Of a DNA stretch of 64,000 nt, positions 49,838-58,681 are shown one piece after another. Made by a program: the position numbers and the translations under genes. Source of the DNA: Caballeronia hypogeia. GTDB taxonomy: Bacteria > Pseudomonadota > Gammaproteobacteria > Burkholderiales > Burkholderiaceae. The notes under the pieces were generated by a model that saw only the letters and a program-made list of their open reading frames with translations, made no database searches and was not told where the DNA came from. Location: positions 18,819 through 82,818 of the forward strand of contig NZ_FCOA02000032.1 in assembly GCF_001544875.2 (NCBI RefSeq), given 5' to 3'. Position 1 is the first letter of the stretch. The number at the start of each line of letters is the position of its first letter.

Positions 49838-50441
49838 TCATCCGGACGAACTGATCGTCGGGCTCGTGTCGATCAGCGACCGCGCCTCGCAAGGCGTCTA
49901 CGAAGACAAAGGCTTGCCGTCGCTGCAGGAGTGGCTCGGCGGCGCGCTCACGACGCCGTTCCGGGCCGAGACGCGCCTGATCCAGGACGACGCCGCGACC
50001 ATATCGGCGACGCTCATCGAACTAGTCGACACAGAGGGCTGCGATCTCGTGCTGACGACGGGCGGCACCGGCCCCGCGCGCCGCGACGTGACGCCCGAGG
50101 CGACGCTCGCCGTCGCCACCAAGCCGATGCCTGGTTTCGGCGAGCAGATGCGCCAGATCAGCCTGAATTTCGTGCCGACGGCCATTCTTTCGCGGCAGGT
50201 CGCGGTGATCCGTGAAACGCACGATCACGCCGCGCTGATCATCAACCTGCCGGGACAGCCGAAGTCGATCAAGGAAACGCTGGAAGGTCTGAAAGACACC
50301 GATGGCAAACAGAAAGTGCCGGGCATTTTCGCGGCAGTGCCGTATTGCATCGACCTGATCGGCGGGCCGTATATCGAAACGCGGCCTGAAGTGGTGACCG
50401 CGTTCCGTCCGAAAAGCGCGATACGCGCCCCGAAAGCGTAA
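49821..50441 (+). CDS. mogA: molybdopterin adenylyltransferase (MogA/MoaB type)
   Basis: MogA adenylates molybdopterin for metal insertion by MoeA. The 206-residue protein shows VGLVSISDRASQGVYEDKGLPSLQEWL, LVLTTGGTGPARRDVTPEAT (nucleotide/MPT loop) and INLPGQPKSIKETLEGL. MogA and MoaB groups are hard to separate by eye; the length and the GTGPARRDVTPEA loop favour MogA. It overlaps darP by 17 bases, unlike the moaA-mobA-moeA cluster at 12-15 kb, so the cofactor genes are split in this genome. Confidence 0.92.
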   Translation: MTTKRNHPDELIVGLVSISDRASQGVYEDKGLPSLQEWLGGALTTPFRAETRLIQDDAATISATLIELVDTEGCDLVLTTGGTGPARRDVTPEATLAVATKPMPGFGEQMRQISLNFVPTAILSRQVAVIRETHDHAALIINLPGQPKSIKETLEGLKDTDGKQKVPGIFAAVPYCIDLIGGPYIETRPEVVTAFRPKSAIRAPKA

Positions 50442-50442
50442 G

Positions 50443-51048
50443 TCAGGCCGCCGGCGCCGACGGAATCAGGAAGTGCTCGCGGTAATACTTGAGCTCGTCG
50501 ATCGACTCGTGGATGTCGGCGAGCGCGGTGTGCATCGCGCGCTTCTGGAAGCCCTTGTAGATCGCCGGCTGCCAGCGGCGGCACAGTTCCTTCAACGTGC
50601 TGACATCCAGATTGCGGTAATGGAAGAACGTTTCCAGCTCGGGCATCCAGCGCGCCATGAAGCGACGGTCCTGGCAGATCGAATTACCGCACATCGGCGA
50701 TTTGCCGGGCGGAACGTAAGTCCCAAGAAAATCGCGAATCTGGCGGGTGGCTTCGGCTTCATCGACCGTCGAAGCCTTCACGCGCTCGATCAGGCCCGAG
50801 CGCCCGTGCGTGTTGCGATTCCACTCATCCATGCGGCCGAGCGTTTCGTCCGTCTGATGAATCGCCAGAACCGGCCCTTCCACCATCTTGTCGAGCGTCG
50901 AATTCGTCACGACCACGGCGATTTCGATGATCTTGTCGTTGTCCGGATCGAGCCCGGTCATCTCCATGTCGAGCCACACGAGATTCATGTCGCTGCGCAC
51001 GAGCGTGGGTTCTTCCTGAGGGTTCGGGGCGACGGAGAGTTCGGTCAT
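50443..51048 (-). CDS. orn: oligoribonuclease
   Basis: Orn degrades 2- to 5-nt RNA and is the last step of mRNA decay; it also turns pGpG to GMP in c-di-GMP breakdown. The 201-residue protein has the DEDDh exonuclease motifs: WLDMEMTGLD (first Asp/Glu pair), CQDRRF (Asp), and HTALADIHESIDEL (His and last Asp). The start ATG at 51048 gives a 33-residue tail before the core; the internal Met at position 33 is the alternative used by shorter members. It converges on mogA. Confidence 0.94.
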   Translation of the reverse strand: MTELSVAPNPQEEPTLVRSDMNLVWLDMEMTGLDPDNDKIIEIAVVVTNSTLDKMVEGPVLAIHQTDETLGRMDEWNRNTHGRSGLIERVKASTVDEAEATRQIRDFLGTYVPPGKSPMCGNSICQDRRFMARWMPELETFFHYRNLDVSTLKELCRRWQPAIYKGFQKRAMHTALADIHESIDELKYYREHFLIPSAPAA

Positions 51049-51179
51049 GAAGAGCGGCCTGAAAATGAGCAAACCATGCCCGCACATTATCGATTCCTTT
51101 GCAGGATGTCGAACTCAACTCTGCGCGCCGGCACGGCCTAGAACCTATAATTCTCGCATAGTTCAATCGGAATTCCCGG

Positions 51180-52448
51180 ATGGCCAACCTCACTCTCGCC
51201 TTCTCGACGATCTTCGTCGTTGCCCTGGTCGCGATGGTCTCGACCAAGCTCTGGCTCGCCTCGCGCCAGATCCGCTACGTCGCCGCGCATCGCAACGGCG
51301 TGCCGGCGCAATTCTCCGACACGATTCCGCTCGCCGCTCATCAGCGCGCGGCGGATTACACCGTCGAGCGCACGCGCCTCACGATGATCGAAGTCGTGAC
51401 CAGCGCCGTCGTGCTGGTGGCGCTGACCCTGCTCGGCGGCGTCCAGGCGCTCGATCTCGCGATCTCCGACTGGCTCGGGCGCGGCTATCTCGGGCAGATC
51501 GCGCTCGTGGCATCGGTGATCGCGATCACGAGCGTCATCGACCTGCCGTTCGATTACATCCGCCATTTCGTGATCGAGGAGAAGTTCGGCTTCAATCGCA
51601 TGTCGAAGAAGCTGTTTTTCGTCGATCTCGTGAAGGGCACGGTGCTCGGCGTGGTGATCGGCGCGCCGCTCCTGCTGCTCACGCTGTGGCTCATGGACCG
51701 CGCCGGCGCCTACTGGTGGCTCTGGACGTGGATGGTCTGGGTCGCCTTTCAGCTCCTCGCAATGATCATCTATCCGACCTTCATCGCGCCGCTCTTCAAC
51801 AAGTTCGAGCCGCTGAAGGACGAGGCCCTCGTCGCGCGCATCACGAACCTGATGTCGCGCACCGGCTTCGCCGCCAAGGGCCTGTTCGTCATGGATGGCA
51901 GCCGCCGCTCGGCGCACGGCAACGCGTATTTCACGGGCTTCGGCGCGACCAAGCGCATCGTGTTCTTCGACACCCTGCTCGCGCGTCTGTCCGGCAGCGA
52001 GATCGAGGCGGTGCTCGCGCATGAGCTCGGCCACTTCAAGCGCCGCCACGTGCTCAAGCTGATGATCGTCATGTTCGGCATCAGCCTCGCGATGCTCGCG
52101 CTGCTCGGCTGGCTCGTGCAGACCACGTGGTTCTACGAAGGTCTCGGCGTGCGACCGTCGCTAGTCGGCAGCAACAACGGGCTCGCGCTCGTGCTGTTCA
52201 TGCTCGTGCTGCCGGTGTTCATGTTCTTCATCACGCCGCTCGGCAGCCTGACCTCGCGCAAGAACGAGTTCGAAGCCGATGCCTTCGCCGCCAGCCAGAC
52301 CGATCCGAAAGATCTCGTCAACGCGCTCGTGAAGCTCTACGAAGACAACGCGTCGACGCTCACACCCGACCCGATCTACACCGCGTTCTACTACTCCCAT
52401 CCGCCCGCATCGCAACGCATCGACCGCCTGATGCAGCACGCCGCATGA
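51180..52448 (+). CDS. M48 family zinc metalloprotease (Ste24-like)
   Basis: The 422-residue membrane protein has about seven helices and the zinc motif HELGH (281-285) with the third ligand Glu in LTSRKNEFEADAFAASQTDP. The N-terminal half carries the CAAX-prenyl-protease family helices (DLPFDYIRHFVIEEKFGFNRMSKKLFF). Bacterial relatives (BepA, HtpX, Ste24-like) handle envelope quality control; this member resembles Ste24-type proteases, not BepA. A TATAAT box lies at 51146-51151. Its stop overlaps rsgA. Confidence 0.92.
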   Translation: MANLTLAFSTIFVVALVAMVSTKLWLASRQIRYVAAHRNGVPAQFSDTIPLAAHQRAADYTVERTRLTMIEVVTSAVVLVALTLLGGVQALDLAISDWLGRGYLGQIALVASVIAITSVIDLPFDYIRHFVIEEKFGFNRMSKKLFFVDLVKGTVLGVVIGAPLLLLTLWLMDRAGAYWWLWTWMVWVAFQLLAMIIYPTFIAPLFNKFEPLKDEALVARITNLMSRTGFAAKGLFVMDGSRRSAHGNAYFTGFGATKRIVFFDTLLARLSGSEIEAVLAHELGHFKRRHVLKLMIVMFGISLAMLALLGWLVQTTWFYEGLGVRPSLVGSNNGLALVLFMLVLPVFMFFITPLGSLTSRKNEFEADAFAASQTDPKDLVNALVKLYEDNASTLTPDPIYTAFYYSHPPASQRIDRLMQHAA

Positions 52449-53371
52449 CGCGCGGCCACAGACCCGCAAAGGCGGGCGCGCGTCTCGAAGGCACGGTGAT
52501 CGCGGCGCACGGCCGCCACTATCTCGTCACGCCCGAAGACGGGGGCGCGATGCTCCAGTGCTTCCCGCGCGGCAAGAAAAGCGATGTCGCCGTCGGCGAT
52601 CGCGTGATCTACGAGCAATCGTCGGCGGATCAGGGCGTGATCGTCCAGATCGGCGAGCGGCGCAATCTGTTGTACCGCTCGGATCAGTTCAAGTCGAAGC
52701 TCTTTGCCGCCAATCTCGATCAGTTGCTGATCGTGCTCGCGACCGAACCGCATTTCAGCGAGGATCTGCTCGGCCGCGCGCTGATCGCGGCGGAGGCGCA
52801 CGGGCTGGAGTCGCTCATCGTGCTGAACAAGATCGACGTGGAAGGCGCGCTGCCCTTGGCGCGCGAGCGGCTCGCGCCGTATCGCGAGCTGGGCTGCACG
52901 GTGATCGAACTGTCCGCGAAAATGGCGCCTGGCGACGTTCATCCGCAACTCGACGCGCGCCTGAGAGATCGCGCGACGATCCTGCTCGGCCAGTCCGGCA
53001 TGGGCAAATCGACGCTCGTGAATCTGCTGGTGCCCGATGCGGACGCGGCCACGCGCGAGATTTCATCGGCGTTGAACAGCGGGCGGCACACGACCACGTT
53101 TACACGTCTCTACGATTTACCCGCGGGCGGTTCGCTGATCGATTCACCGGGCTTTCAGGAGTTCGGCCTGCATCATCTGTCCGAAGGTCAGCTCGAACGC
53201 GCCTTCGCCGATTTCCGGCCCTACCTCGGACATTGCCGCTTCTACAACTGCCATCACCTGCATGAGCCGGGCTGCGCGGTGCTCGAAGCGGTCGAGGCCG
53301 GCAAGATCCGCTCGGAGCGGCACGCGCTCTACGCGCAACTCGTGCACGAAGCCAGCCAGATCGTTCGATGA
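52445..53371 (+). CDS. rsgA: small ribosomal subunit biogenesis GTPase RsgA
   Basis: RsgA is a circularly permuted GTPase that matures 30S subunits. The 308-residue protein has an N-terminal OB domain (about 12-75), then G4 NKID (128-131) before G1 LGQSGMGKST (181-190) and G3 DSPGFQEFG, the permuted order of the family. The C-terminal zinc module has the Cys/His set in LGHCRFYNCHHLHEPGC. Its start overlaps the M48 gene stop and its stop overlaps the DUF2007 gene. Confidence 0.95.
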   Translation: MTRGHRPAKAGARLEGTVIAAHGRHYLVTPEDGGAMLQCFPRGKKSDVAVGDRVIYEQSSADQGVIVQIGERRNLLYRSDQFKSKLFAANLDQLLIVLATEPHFSEDLLGRALIAAEAHGLESLIVLNKIDVEGALPLARERLAPYRELGCTVIELSAKMAPGDVHPQLDARLRDRATILLGQSGMGKSTLVNLLVPDADAATREISSALNSGRHTTTFTRLYDLPAGGSLIDSPGFQEFGLHHLSEGQLERAFADFRPYLGHCRFYNCHHLHEPGCAVLEAVEAGKIRSERHALYAQLVHEASQIVR

Positions 53372-53691
53372 AACGCCTCACGCGCGCCCCCAATCTCATC
53401 ACGGCGCAGCACTGGGTCAACGTGCTGGCGACCGCGGGCGTGCCGTGCCAGTTGCACAACCGTTATCTGAATGGCGCGATGGGAGAGATTCCGGCGGATC
53501 AGTGCGCGCCGGAAATCTGGATCGTCGATGACCGCGACGAGGTGCTGGCCCTGCGCCTGATCGAGCGCGCGAGACTCGGGCCGGACGCGAACGCCCGGCC
53601 CTGGCGATGCAAGCAATGCGGTGAATGGCTGGAGGCGCAGTTCACCGTCTGCTGGAATTGTCAGACTCCGCGCGATCCTTTGGACGACTGA
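53368..53691 (+). CDS. DUF2007 protein with C-terminal zinc ribbon
   Basis: The 107-residue protein combines a DUF2007-type domain (about 1-68: LITAQHWVNVLATAGVPCQLHNRYLNGAMGEIP, IWIVDDRDEVLALRLIE) with a C-terminal zinc ribbon (WRCKQCGEWLEAQFTVCWNCQTPRD, two CxxC pairs). DUF2007 is annotated as a putative signal-transducing domain with no known activity. It overlaps the rsgA stop by four bases, so it may function with it. It converges on the CobD-like gene. Confidence 0.88.
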   Translation: MKRLTRAPNLITAQHWVNVLATAGVPCQLHNRYLNGAMGEIPADQCAPEIWIVDDRDEVLALRLIERARLGPDANARPWRCKQCGEWLEAQFTVCWNCQTPRDPLDD

Positions 53692-53697
53692 GCCGGT

Positions 53698-54636
53698 CTA
53701 CGCCAGCCACACGGCGATGGTTAGCATCAACAGCAGCAGCATCCACAGAATGACCGCGCGCCACACGAGGCCGACCGCCGATTGCAGCGTGCGCGGCGTG
53801 CAGTCGTCGCCGACCGGCAACGGGCTCGCATCGCCGACGGCAAGCGCTTCGACCGACAGCGGCTCGGCGAGCGGACCCGCGAGACGCGCACCCAGCGCAC
53901 CGCTGCCCGCCGCGAGCAGGACGCCTTCGTTCGCATCCGGCCACTGGCGCGCGTGATTGCGCCACGCGTAGATCGCGTCCTCGAAATTGCCGACGATCGC
54001 GAAGCCCAGCGCAGTCAGACGCGCCGGCACCCAGTCGATGATGAAGAACGCGCGCTGCGCGAACGACGAGAACTCCGCGGTGCGCTCCGGATCCGGCTTC
54101 GACCAAGCGCGCGCCAGGTATTCCGCGATGCGGTAAAGCACCGCGCCCGCCGGACCGATCGGAATCAGGAACCAGAAGAACACGCCGAATACGTGCCGGT
54201 GCGACGCCACCACCGCGTGAACCAGCGTATGCCGGACGATTTCGCTCACCGGCATGTCGACCGTGTCGATGCCAGTCCATTCGGTGAGCACTTCGCGGGC
54301 GCGCGGGACGTCGTCGTTGTTGAGCGCGAGATGGATGTCGGTGAAGTAGTGGCTGAACTGACGGAAGCCGAGCGTGAAGTACACGATCACCACGTTCCAC
54401 AGGAACGCCAGCACAAAGTTGATCTGGTACAGCACGTAATAGACGAGCCCGACCACAAGCGTCCACGGCAAAACCACCACTAGCCACGCGACGATGCCGT
54501 GCTTCTCCTTGCCGGCATCGAAGCCATGCGCGGTGGATTGCGCATGATATTGGAGCAACGCCGAAATCGGATTGTGCGGCGACAACGCGCGCACCTGCTC
54601 AATGACGAGAGCCAGCAATACGGAGAAAAAAGTCAT
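53698..54636 (-). CDS. CobD/CbiB-like membrane protein
   Basis: The 312-residue protein has about four membrane helices and a CobD/CbiB-type pattern (MTFFSVLLALVIEQ, YFTLGFRQFSHYFTDIHLAL, GVFFWFLIPIGPAGAVLYRIAEYLA), as in adenosylcobinamide-phosphate synthase and AmpE. No cobalamin gene is near, and an isolated copy like this is usual in beta-proteobacteria, so cobalamin synthesis is not claimed. The ATG at 54636 gives the family N-terminus; a longer alternative is open upstream. Confidence 0.82.
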   Translation of the reverse strand: MTFFSVLLALVIEQVRALSPHNPISALLQYHAQSTAHGFDAGKEKHGIVAWLVVVLPWTLVVGLVYYVLYQINFVLAFLWNVVIVYFTLGFRQFSHYFTDIHLALNNDDVPRAREVLTEWTGIDTVDMPVSEIVRHTLVHAVVASHRHVFGVFFWFLIPIGPAGAVLYRIAEYLARAWSKPDPERTAEFSSFAQRAFFIIDWVPARLTALGFAIVGNFEDAIYAWRNHARQWPDANEGVLLAAGSGALGARLAGPLAEPLSVEALAVGDASPLPVGDDCTPRTLQSAVGLVWRAVILWMLLLLMLTIAVWLA

Positions 54637-54756
54637 GCGAAGCGCCGAAACAGTCGGATTAGTTCGAGTTTCGCGTAACGATAGCACAGCGCTGAACGCG
54701 TTCAACGCGCGAAGTAACCGCGCGTGCTGCCGTTCGCCTGCAGGCTTCGTGCGCGC

Positions 54757-55464
54757 TCACGCGCGGGCCGCGAGGAAGCGGTAGAAATTGCGCAACATGC
54801 CGGCCGTTGCGCCCCAGATGAAATACGGCGCCTTCCCTTCCCCCGGCAAATAGGGCATCGCAAAAAAACGACGCTCGCCCCCTTCCCAGCGAAAGACGCG
54901 CACTTCATGGTTGGCTGGATTCATCAGCCAGTCGAGCGGCACCTCGAAAATATCGGCGACTTCGCACGTGTCGGCTTTCAGCGAAAACGGAGGATGGACG
55001 AGCGCGACCACCGGCGTCACCTTGAAGCCGGTGCCCGTCAGATACTCGGGCATCGCGCCGATGACCTCGCAATGCTCCGCGCCCAGGCCCACTTCTTCTT
55101 GCGCTTCGCGTAGCGCCGTGGCGGCCGCGTCGGCGTCTTCGGGCTCGCGACGTCCGCCGGGAAAGCTGATCTGCCCCGCGTGATCCGACAGATGATCGGC
55201 CCGCTGCGTCAGCAGAACGGTCAAGCCGCCTTCGCGCACGACGAGCGCCACGAGCACGGATGCGACGCGCGGATCGCCGCCGATCGCCTTGATGCGCTGC
55301 TCGCGCTCTTCCTGTGTCCATTCGAGCTCCAGCCTGAAGCGCGCGCGCAAGCCTTCCGGCGTGAAGCGCTCGGGCGGAACCGGCGGAAGAGTCTCACCCG
55401 TCGAGAGGACGGGCATCGTTTCGGGTTCGAGGATGCGAGGAGTCGAAGTCTTGCCAGTGGACAC
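54757..55464 (-). CDS. CoA pyrophosphatase, Nudix family
   Basis: The 235-residue Nudix hydrolase carries the box GGRREPEDADAAATALREAQEEVGL at about 118-142 (only the signature positions G, E, REU and EEVG matter) and the CoA-specific motif region LTQRADHLSDHAGQISFPGG of the NudL/YeaB type, which splits CoA and its derivatives into phosphopantetheine and 3',5'-ADP. The N-terminal 50 residues are a family-variable extension. It stands alone between the CobD-like gene and rplS. Confidence 0.92.
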   Translation of the reverse strand: MSTGKTSTPRILEPETMPVLSTGETLPPVPPERFTPEGLRARFRLELEWTQEEREQRIKAIGGDPRVASVLVALVVREGGLTVLLTQRADHLSDHAGQISFPGGRREPEDADAAATALREAQEEVGLGAEHCEVIGAMPEYLTGTGFKVTPVVALVHPPFSLKADTCEVADIFEVPLDWLMNPANHEVRVFRWEGGERRFFAMPYLPGEGKAPYFIWGATAGMLRNFYRFLAARA

Positions 55465-55509
55465 GATCGGGATGCGGGCTGTCGAAGCCTCAATTTGACC
55501 ACACCAAAG

Positions 55510-55537
55510 AAAAAAGCACCCGCGAGGGGTGCTTTTT
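55510..55537 (-). terminator. terminator of the rpsP-rimM-trmD-rplS operon
   Basis: AAAAAGCACCC (55511-55521) pairs with GGGTGCTTTTT (55527-55537) around a short loop. On the minus strand six T follow, about 25 bases after the rplS stop. Confidence 0.9.
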
Positions 55538-55559
55538 CCGTACTGCCCGTTCAGTGGAC

Positions 55560-55949
55560 TTATTCTGCCGAAGCAGCCGTCTTGTCCTTGAACACCAGCT
55601 TTTCCTTGATACGAGCCGACTTGCCCGAACGCTCGCGCAGGTAGTAGAGCTTCGCGCGGCGGACATCGCCACGGCGCTTCACCACGATGCTCGCGAGCAG
55701 CGGCGAGTACGTCTGGAACGTACGCTCGACGCCTTCGCCCGACGAAATCTTGCGGACGATGAAGTTCGAGTTCAGACCACGGTTGCGCTTCGCGATGACG
55801 ACGCCTTCGTAAGCCTGGACACGCTTACGCGTGCCTTCGACCACGTTCACGTTGACGACGACGGTATCGCCCGGTGCGAAATCGGGGATGCTCTTCTCGC
55901 CCAGAACGCGTGCAATCTCTTCCTTCTCGAGTTGCTCAATCAGATTCAT
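55560..55949 (-). CDS. rplS: 50S ribosomal protein L19
   Basis: L19 lies at the 30S/50S interface. The 129-residue protein starts MNLIEQLEKEEIARV, the family N-terminus, then FAPGDTVVVNVNVVEGTRKRVQAYEGVVIAKRNRG and RRAKLYYLRERSGKSARIKEKL. AGGAG precedes the ATG at 55949. It is the last gene of the rpsP-rimM-trmD-rplS operon, before a strong terminator. Confidence 0.97.
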   Translation of the reverse strand: MNLIEQLEKEEIARVLGEKSIPDFAPGDTVVVNVNVVEGTRKRVQAYEGVVIAKRNRGLNSNFIVRKISSGEGVERTFQTYSPLLASIVVKRRGDVRRAKLYYLRERSGKSARIKEKLVFKDKTAASAE

Positions 55950-56074
55950 TACTGACTCCTTGTGCCATCTTGCCGGAGTTGTGTGCCCTGGATGAAGGCC
56001 CCGGTAGAGGATGGGTTTGCTTCGGGCGCCGATATGACTCGACGCCCCCATTTTCCCGCTCGTCCGCTCTCGGT

Positions 56075-56845
56075 CTATTCAGACCTCGACGCTTCCTTCG
56101 CGAGTTCTGCGAGCCACGCCTCGTCGGCACGGCTCAACATCTTGCTCTTGCGCGCCCGCTCGATCAGATCGGGCCGCTTGTTGAACGTGTTGCGCAATGC
56201 TTCGCGCCGGCGCCACGCATCGATTTCCTTGTGATGGCCGCCGAGCAGCACATCGGGCACGCGCACGCCTTCGTATTCTTCCGGCCGCGTGTAGTGCGGA
56301 CAATCGAGCAATACGTCGACGAAACTGTCCTGCGCCGCCGATTGCGCGTCGTTCAGCACGCCGGGCAACTGGCGCACCACCGCGTCCATCAGCGCCATGG
56401 CGGGAAGTTCTCCGCCGGACAGCACGAAGTCGCCGAGGCTCACTTCTTCGTCCACTTCGCGGTCGATCAGCCGCTGGTCGATCGCTTCATAACGGCCGCA
56501 CAGCAGCACGAGACCGGGCTCCTGTGCGAACCGCATCACGCGGTCGTGGTCCAGCTTCGCGCCTTGCGGCGACATCATCACCACACGCGTCGATTCGATG
56601 CCCTGTTCGCGCTGCGCAGCCTTCGCCGCGTGAATCGCGTCTTCGAGCGGGCGCGCCAGCATGACCATGCCGGGGCCGCCGCCGTACGGACGATCGTCCA
56701 CGGTGCGGTAGTTGTTGGTGGTGAAATCGCGGGGATTCCACGTCCGCAAACCGAACCGCTCCTGCGATACCGCCCGGCTGGTGATGCCCCAGTCGGTCAG
56801 CGCGCGGAACATCTCGGGAAAGAGCGTCACGACATCGAACTGCAT
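56075..56845 (-). CDS. trmD: tRNA (guanine37-N1)-methyltransferase TrmD
   Basis: TrmD methylates G37 in tRNAs to prevent frameshifting. The 256-residue SPOUT enzyme shows the N-terminal MQFDVVTLFPEMF, the trefoil-knot SAM region LLCGRYEAIDQRLIDREVDEEVSLGDFVLSGGELPAM, and the C-terminal helical domain with RKSKMLSRADEAWLAEL. The ATG at 56845 fits the family; the upstream frame does not. It lies between rimM (25 bases away) and rplS (125 bases). Confidence 0.96.
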   Translation of the reverse strand: MQFDVVTLFPEMFRALTDWGITSRAVSQERFGLRTWNPRDFTTNNYRTVDDRPYGGGPGMVMLARPLEDAIHAAKAAQREQGIESTRVVMMSPQGAKLDHDRVMRFAQEPGLVLLCGRYEAIDQRLIDREVDEEVSLGDFVLSGGELPAMALMDAVVRQLPGVLNDAQSAAQDSFVDVLLDCPHYTRPEEYEGVRVPDVLLGGHHKEIDAWRRREALRNTFNKRPDLIERARKSKMLSRADEAWLAELAKEASRSE

Positions 56846-56870
56846 CGCTCTCTCCGTAAGGTGCTGAGGT

Positions 56871-57614
56871 TCAATAGTCGGCGTCCCAGTCGACGACGAT
56901 ACGCTTCGCCGCACGGTCCACCGTCTTTACGTACACGCCGACGAACGGAATCAGGCGTTCGCCGGTGGCGGCCTTGCCATCCTTGTTGGTGTCCGGATAC
57001 TCGATCCGCAGGATGGAATGCGCGCCGTTGTCGATCAGGTCGGCGACGCGGCCCAGCGCCACGCCCGCTTCGTTCTCGACATCCAGGCCGATCAGATCGA
57101 CCCAGTAGAATTCGTCTTCGCTGTCGAGCTTCGGGAAATCGCTGCGCGCGATATGCACCGTATAGCCCTTCAGCGCTTCGGACGCATTGCGATCGACGCA
57201 ACCGCCGAGACGCGCGACGATGGTGTCCGCGTGCACTTTCGACTGCATGCAGCGCGCGAACTTGCGTTCGCGGCCTTTCGTCAGCCACCAGCGTCTGGCC
57301 GTCAGCAGCGCGTCGCCGCCCTGCTTGGCGTTCGCATGCGGCACGATCTTGACCCAGCCTTTGAGACCATATCCGTCGGCGATATAACCGACTTCGACGG
57401 CGTCTTCAGGCAAAGCCTCGACCGGCTCAATGACGTCTTCCTGCTTTTGACTGTCTTGCGCGCTCGAAATGTCGACCGCCACGCGGCGCGCCCCCGACTT
57501 GCGGACGAACGCGCCAAACGTGGCGGAACCTTCATCTTGCCCCGGCTTCGGCCGGCCGAAGCTGGACGCGACGGACTCCGCCTTGCGGCCGGATTCGGAA
57601 TCGCGAGTGGACAT
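56871..57614 (-). CDS. rimM: ribosome maturation factor RimM with long N-terminal extension
   Basis: RimM helps the 30S head fold by binding S19. The 247-residue protein has an N-terminal extension of about 75 residues before the RimM domain (VEVGYIADGYGLKGWVKIVPHA), while E. coli RimM is 182 residues. The PRC-barrel C-terminal domain has EFYWVDLIGLDVENEAGVALGRVADL and LIPFVGVYVKTVD. The extension is polar, with Ser, Asp and Gly, and may be disordered. ATG at 57614; a TTG two codons upstream is possible. It is the second gene of the operon. Confidence 0.94.
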   Translation of the reverse strand: MSTRDSESGRKAESVASSFGRPKPGQDEGSATFGAFVRKSGARRVAVDISSAQDSQKQEDVIEPVEALPEDAVEVGYIADGYGLKGWVKIVPHANAKQGGDALLTARRWWLTKGRERKFARCMQSKVHADTIVARLGGCVDRNASEALKGYTVHIARSDFPKLDSEDEFYWVDLIGLDVENEAGVALGRVADLIDNGAHSILRIEYPDTNKDGKAATGERLIPFVGVYVKTVDRAAKRIVVDWDADY

Positions 57615-57668
57615 CGGCAAGCCCTTGGGCAGATTTCGAGCGGTTGTTACAGCTTCGGCGAAGCGAGC

Positions 57669-57914
57669 TTAAGCAGCCGGCTGGGCTTGCTTGACCAGGC
57701 GCTCGACGGTCGGCGACAGTTGCGCGCCAACGCCTTGCCAGTACGTCAGGCGGTCCTGAGCGATACGCAGCGATTCGCCCTTCGTGGCGACCGGGTTGTA
57801 GAAACCTACGCGCTCGATAAAGCGGCCGTCACGGCGGCTACGCGAATCGGTTGCGACGATGTTGTAGAACGGGCGCTTCTTCGAGCCGCCACGAGCCAAG
57901 CGGATGATGACCAT
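57669..57914 (-). CDS. rpsP: 30S ribosomal protein S16
   Basis: S16 binds 16S rRNA early in assembly. The 81-residue protein starts MVIIRLARGGSKKRPFYNIV, which is the family N-terminus, and includes ERVGFYNPVATKGESLRIAQDRLTYWQGVGA with the usual order of basic residues. It leads the operon rpsP-rimM-trmD-rplS and has a good promoter at 57961-57989. The frame upstream of the ATG at 57914 is not family-like. Confidence 0.98.
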   Translation of the reverse strand: MVIIRLARGGSKKRPFYNIVATDSRSRRDGRFIERVGFYNPVATKGESLRIAQDRLTYWQGVGAQLSPTVERLVKQAQPAA

Positions 57915-57960
57915 GCTGAAATCCTTGAAAACCGGGGGTTCGGAACAACGAGAACAGGCG

Positions 57961-57989
57961 ATTATAGCTGGATTCTGAAGGTCTAACAA
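57961..57989 (-). promoter_or_regulatory. sigma-70 promoter of the rpsP operon
   Basis: On the minus strand TTGTTA (57984-57989) and TATAAT (57961-57966) are 17 bases apart. The predicted transcript start, near 57954, is about 40 bases before rpsP. Confidence 0.85.
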
Positions 57990-58173
57990 ACACTTAACGC
58001 ATTTTTTGCCCGCGACGTGGTCCCATGTGTGAATTCGACGCATTCTCCAGATACCGGAAATCACAGCGATGCGGCAACGTGACATCAGCGGCACGCACCC
58101 GCGACGGCGTAAAATGTGAGTCCGGCGGCAGTTCGACGCCGCGCCCGCACTCACCTCAAACCCGCTCTCGCTG

Positions 58174-58677
58174 ATGACTTCCTCGTCCGTCGCCACGCAA
58201 TCCGGCTCGAAGCCGGCCGGCAAGCAGCATCCTGCCTACTTCCGCTCGAAGACGCTCACCGCGGCGCTAGCGTTCCTGTTCGGCTACATCGGGCTGCATC
58301 GCTTCTATCTGTATGGCATGCGCGACAAATGGGGCTGGGCGCATATCGTCGGCATCATTCTCGGCGCGTTCGGGTATCTGCTGCTGGCGGAAAGCGAGCG
58401 CACGTCGCTGCTCGGCTGGGCGCTGGCTTTTCCGGGCGCGATTTCGCTGCTCGCGGCCTTTCTCTCGGCGCTCGTCTACGGTCTGCGCCCTGACGCCAAA
58501 TGGGACGCGCAGTTCAACGCCCACACCGGACGCGAAAGCCGTTCGGGATGGACCGTCATCTTCGTCGTGATCTTTTCGTTGCTGATCGGCGCGTTCCTGC
58601 TGATGACCGGCCTCGCGCTCACCTTCCAGACTTATTTCGAAAGTCAGGTCCAGGCAGCGAAGACGCTGTCGCAATAA
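58174..58677 (+). CDS. TM2-domain membrane protein
   Basis: The 167-residue protein has the TM2 domain in its first half: a polar N-terminus, LTAALAFLFGYIGLHRFYLYGMRDKWGW (residues about 28-55), then three further hydrophobic helices ending at about 155. TM2 proteins are widespread, and a function has not been defined. The DUF-like GLHRFYLG pattern is the recognisable hallmark. It faces the radical SAM gene, with four bases between the stop codons. Confidence 0.88.
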   Translation: MTSSSVATQSGSKPAGKQHPAYFRSKTLTAALAFLFGYIGLHRFYLYGMRDKWGWAHIVGIILGAFGYLLLAESERTSLLGWALAFPGAISLLAAFLSALVYGLRPDAKWDAQFNAHTGRESRSGWTVIFVVIFSLLIGAFLLMTGLALTFQTYFESQVQAAKTLSQ

Positions 58678-58681
58678 AACA

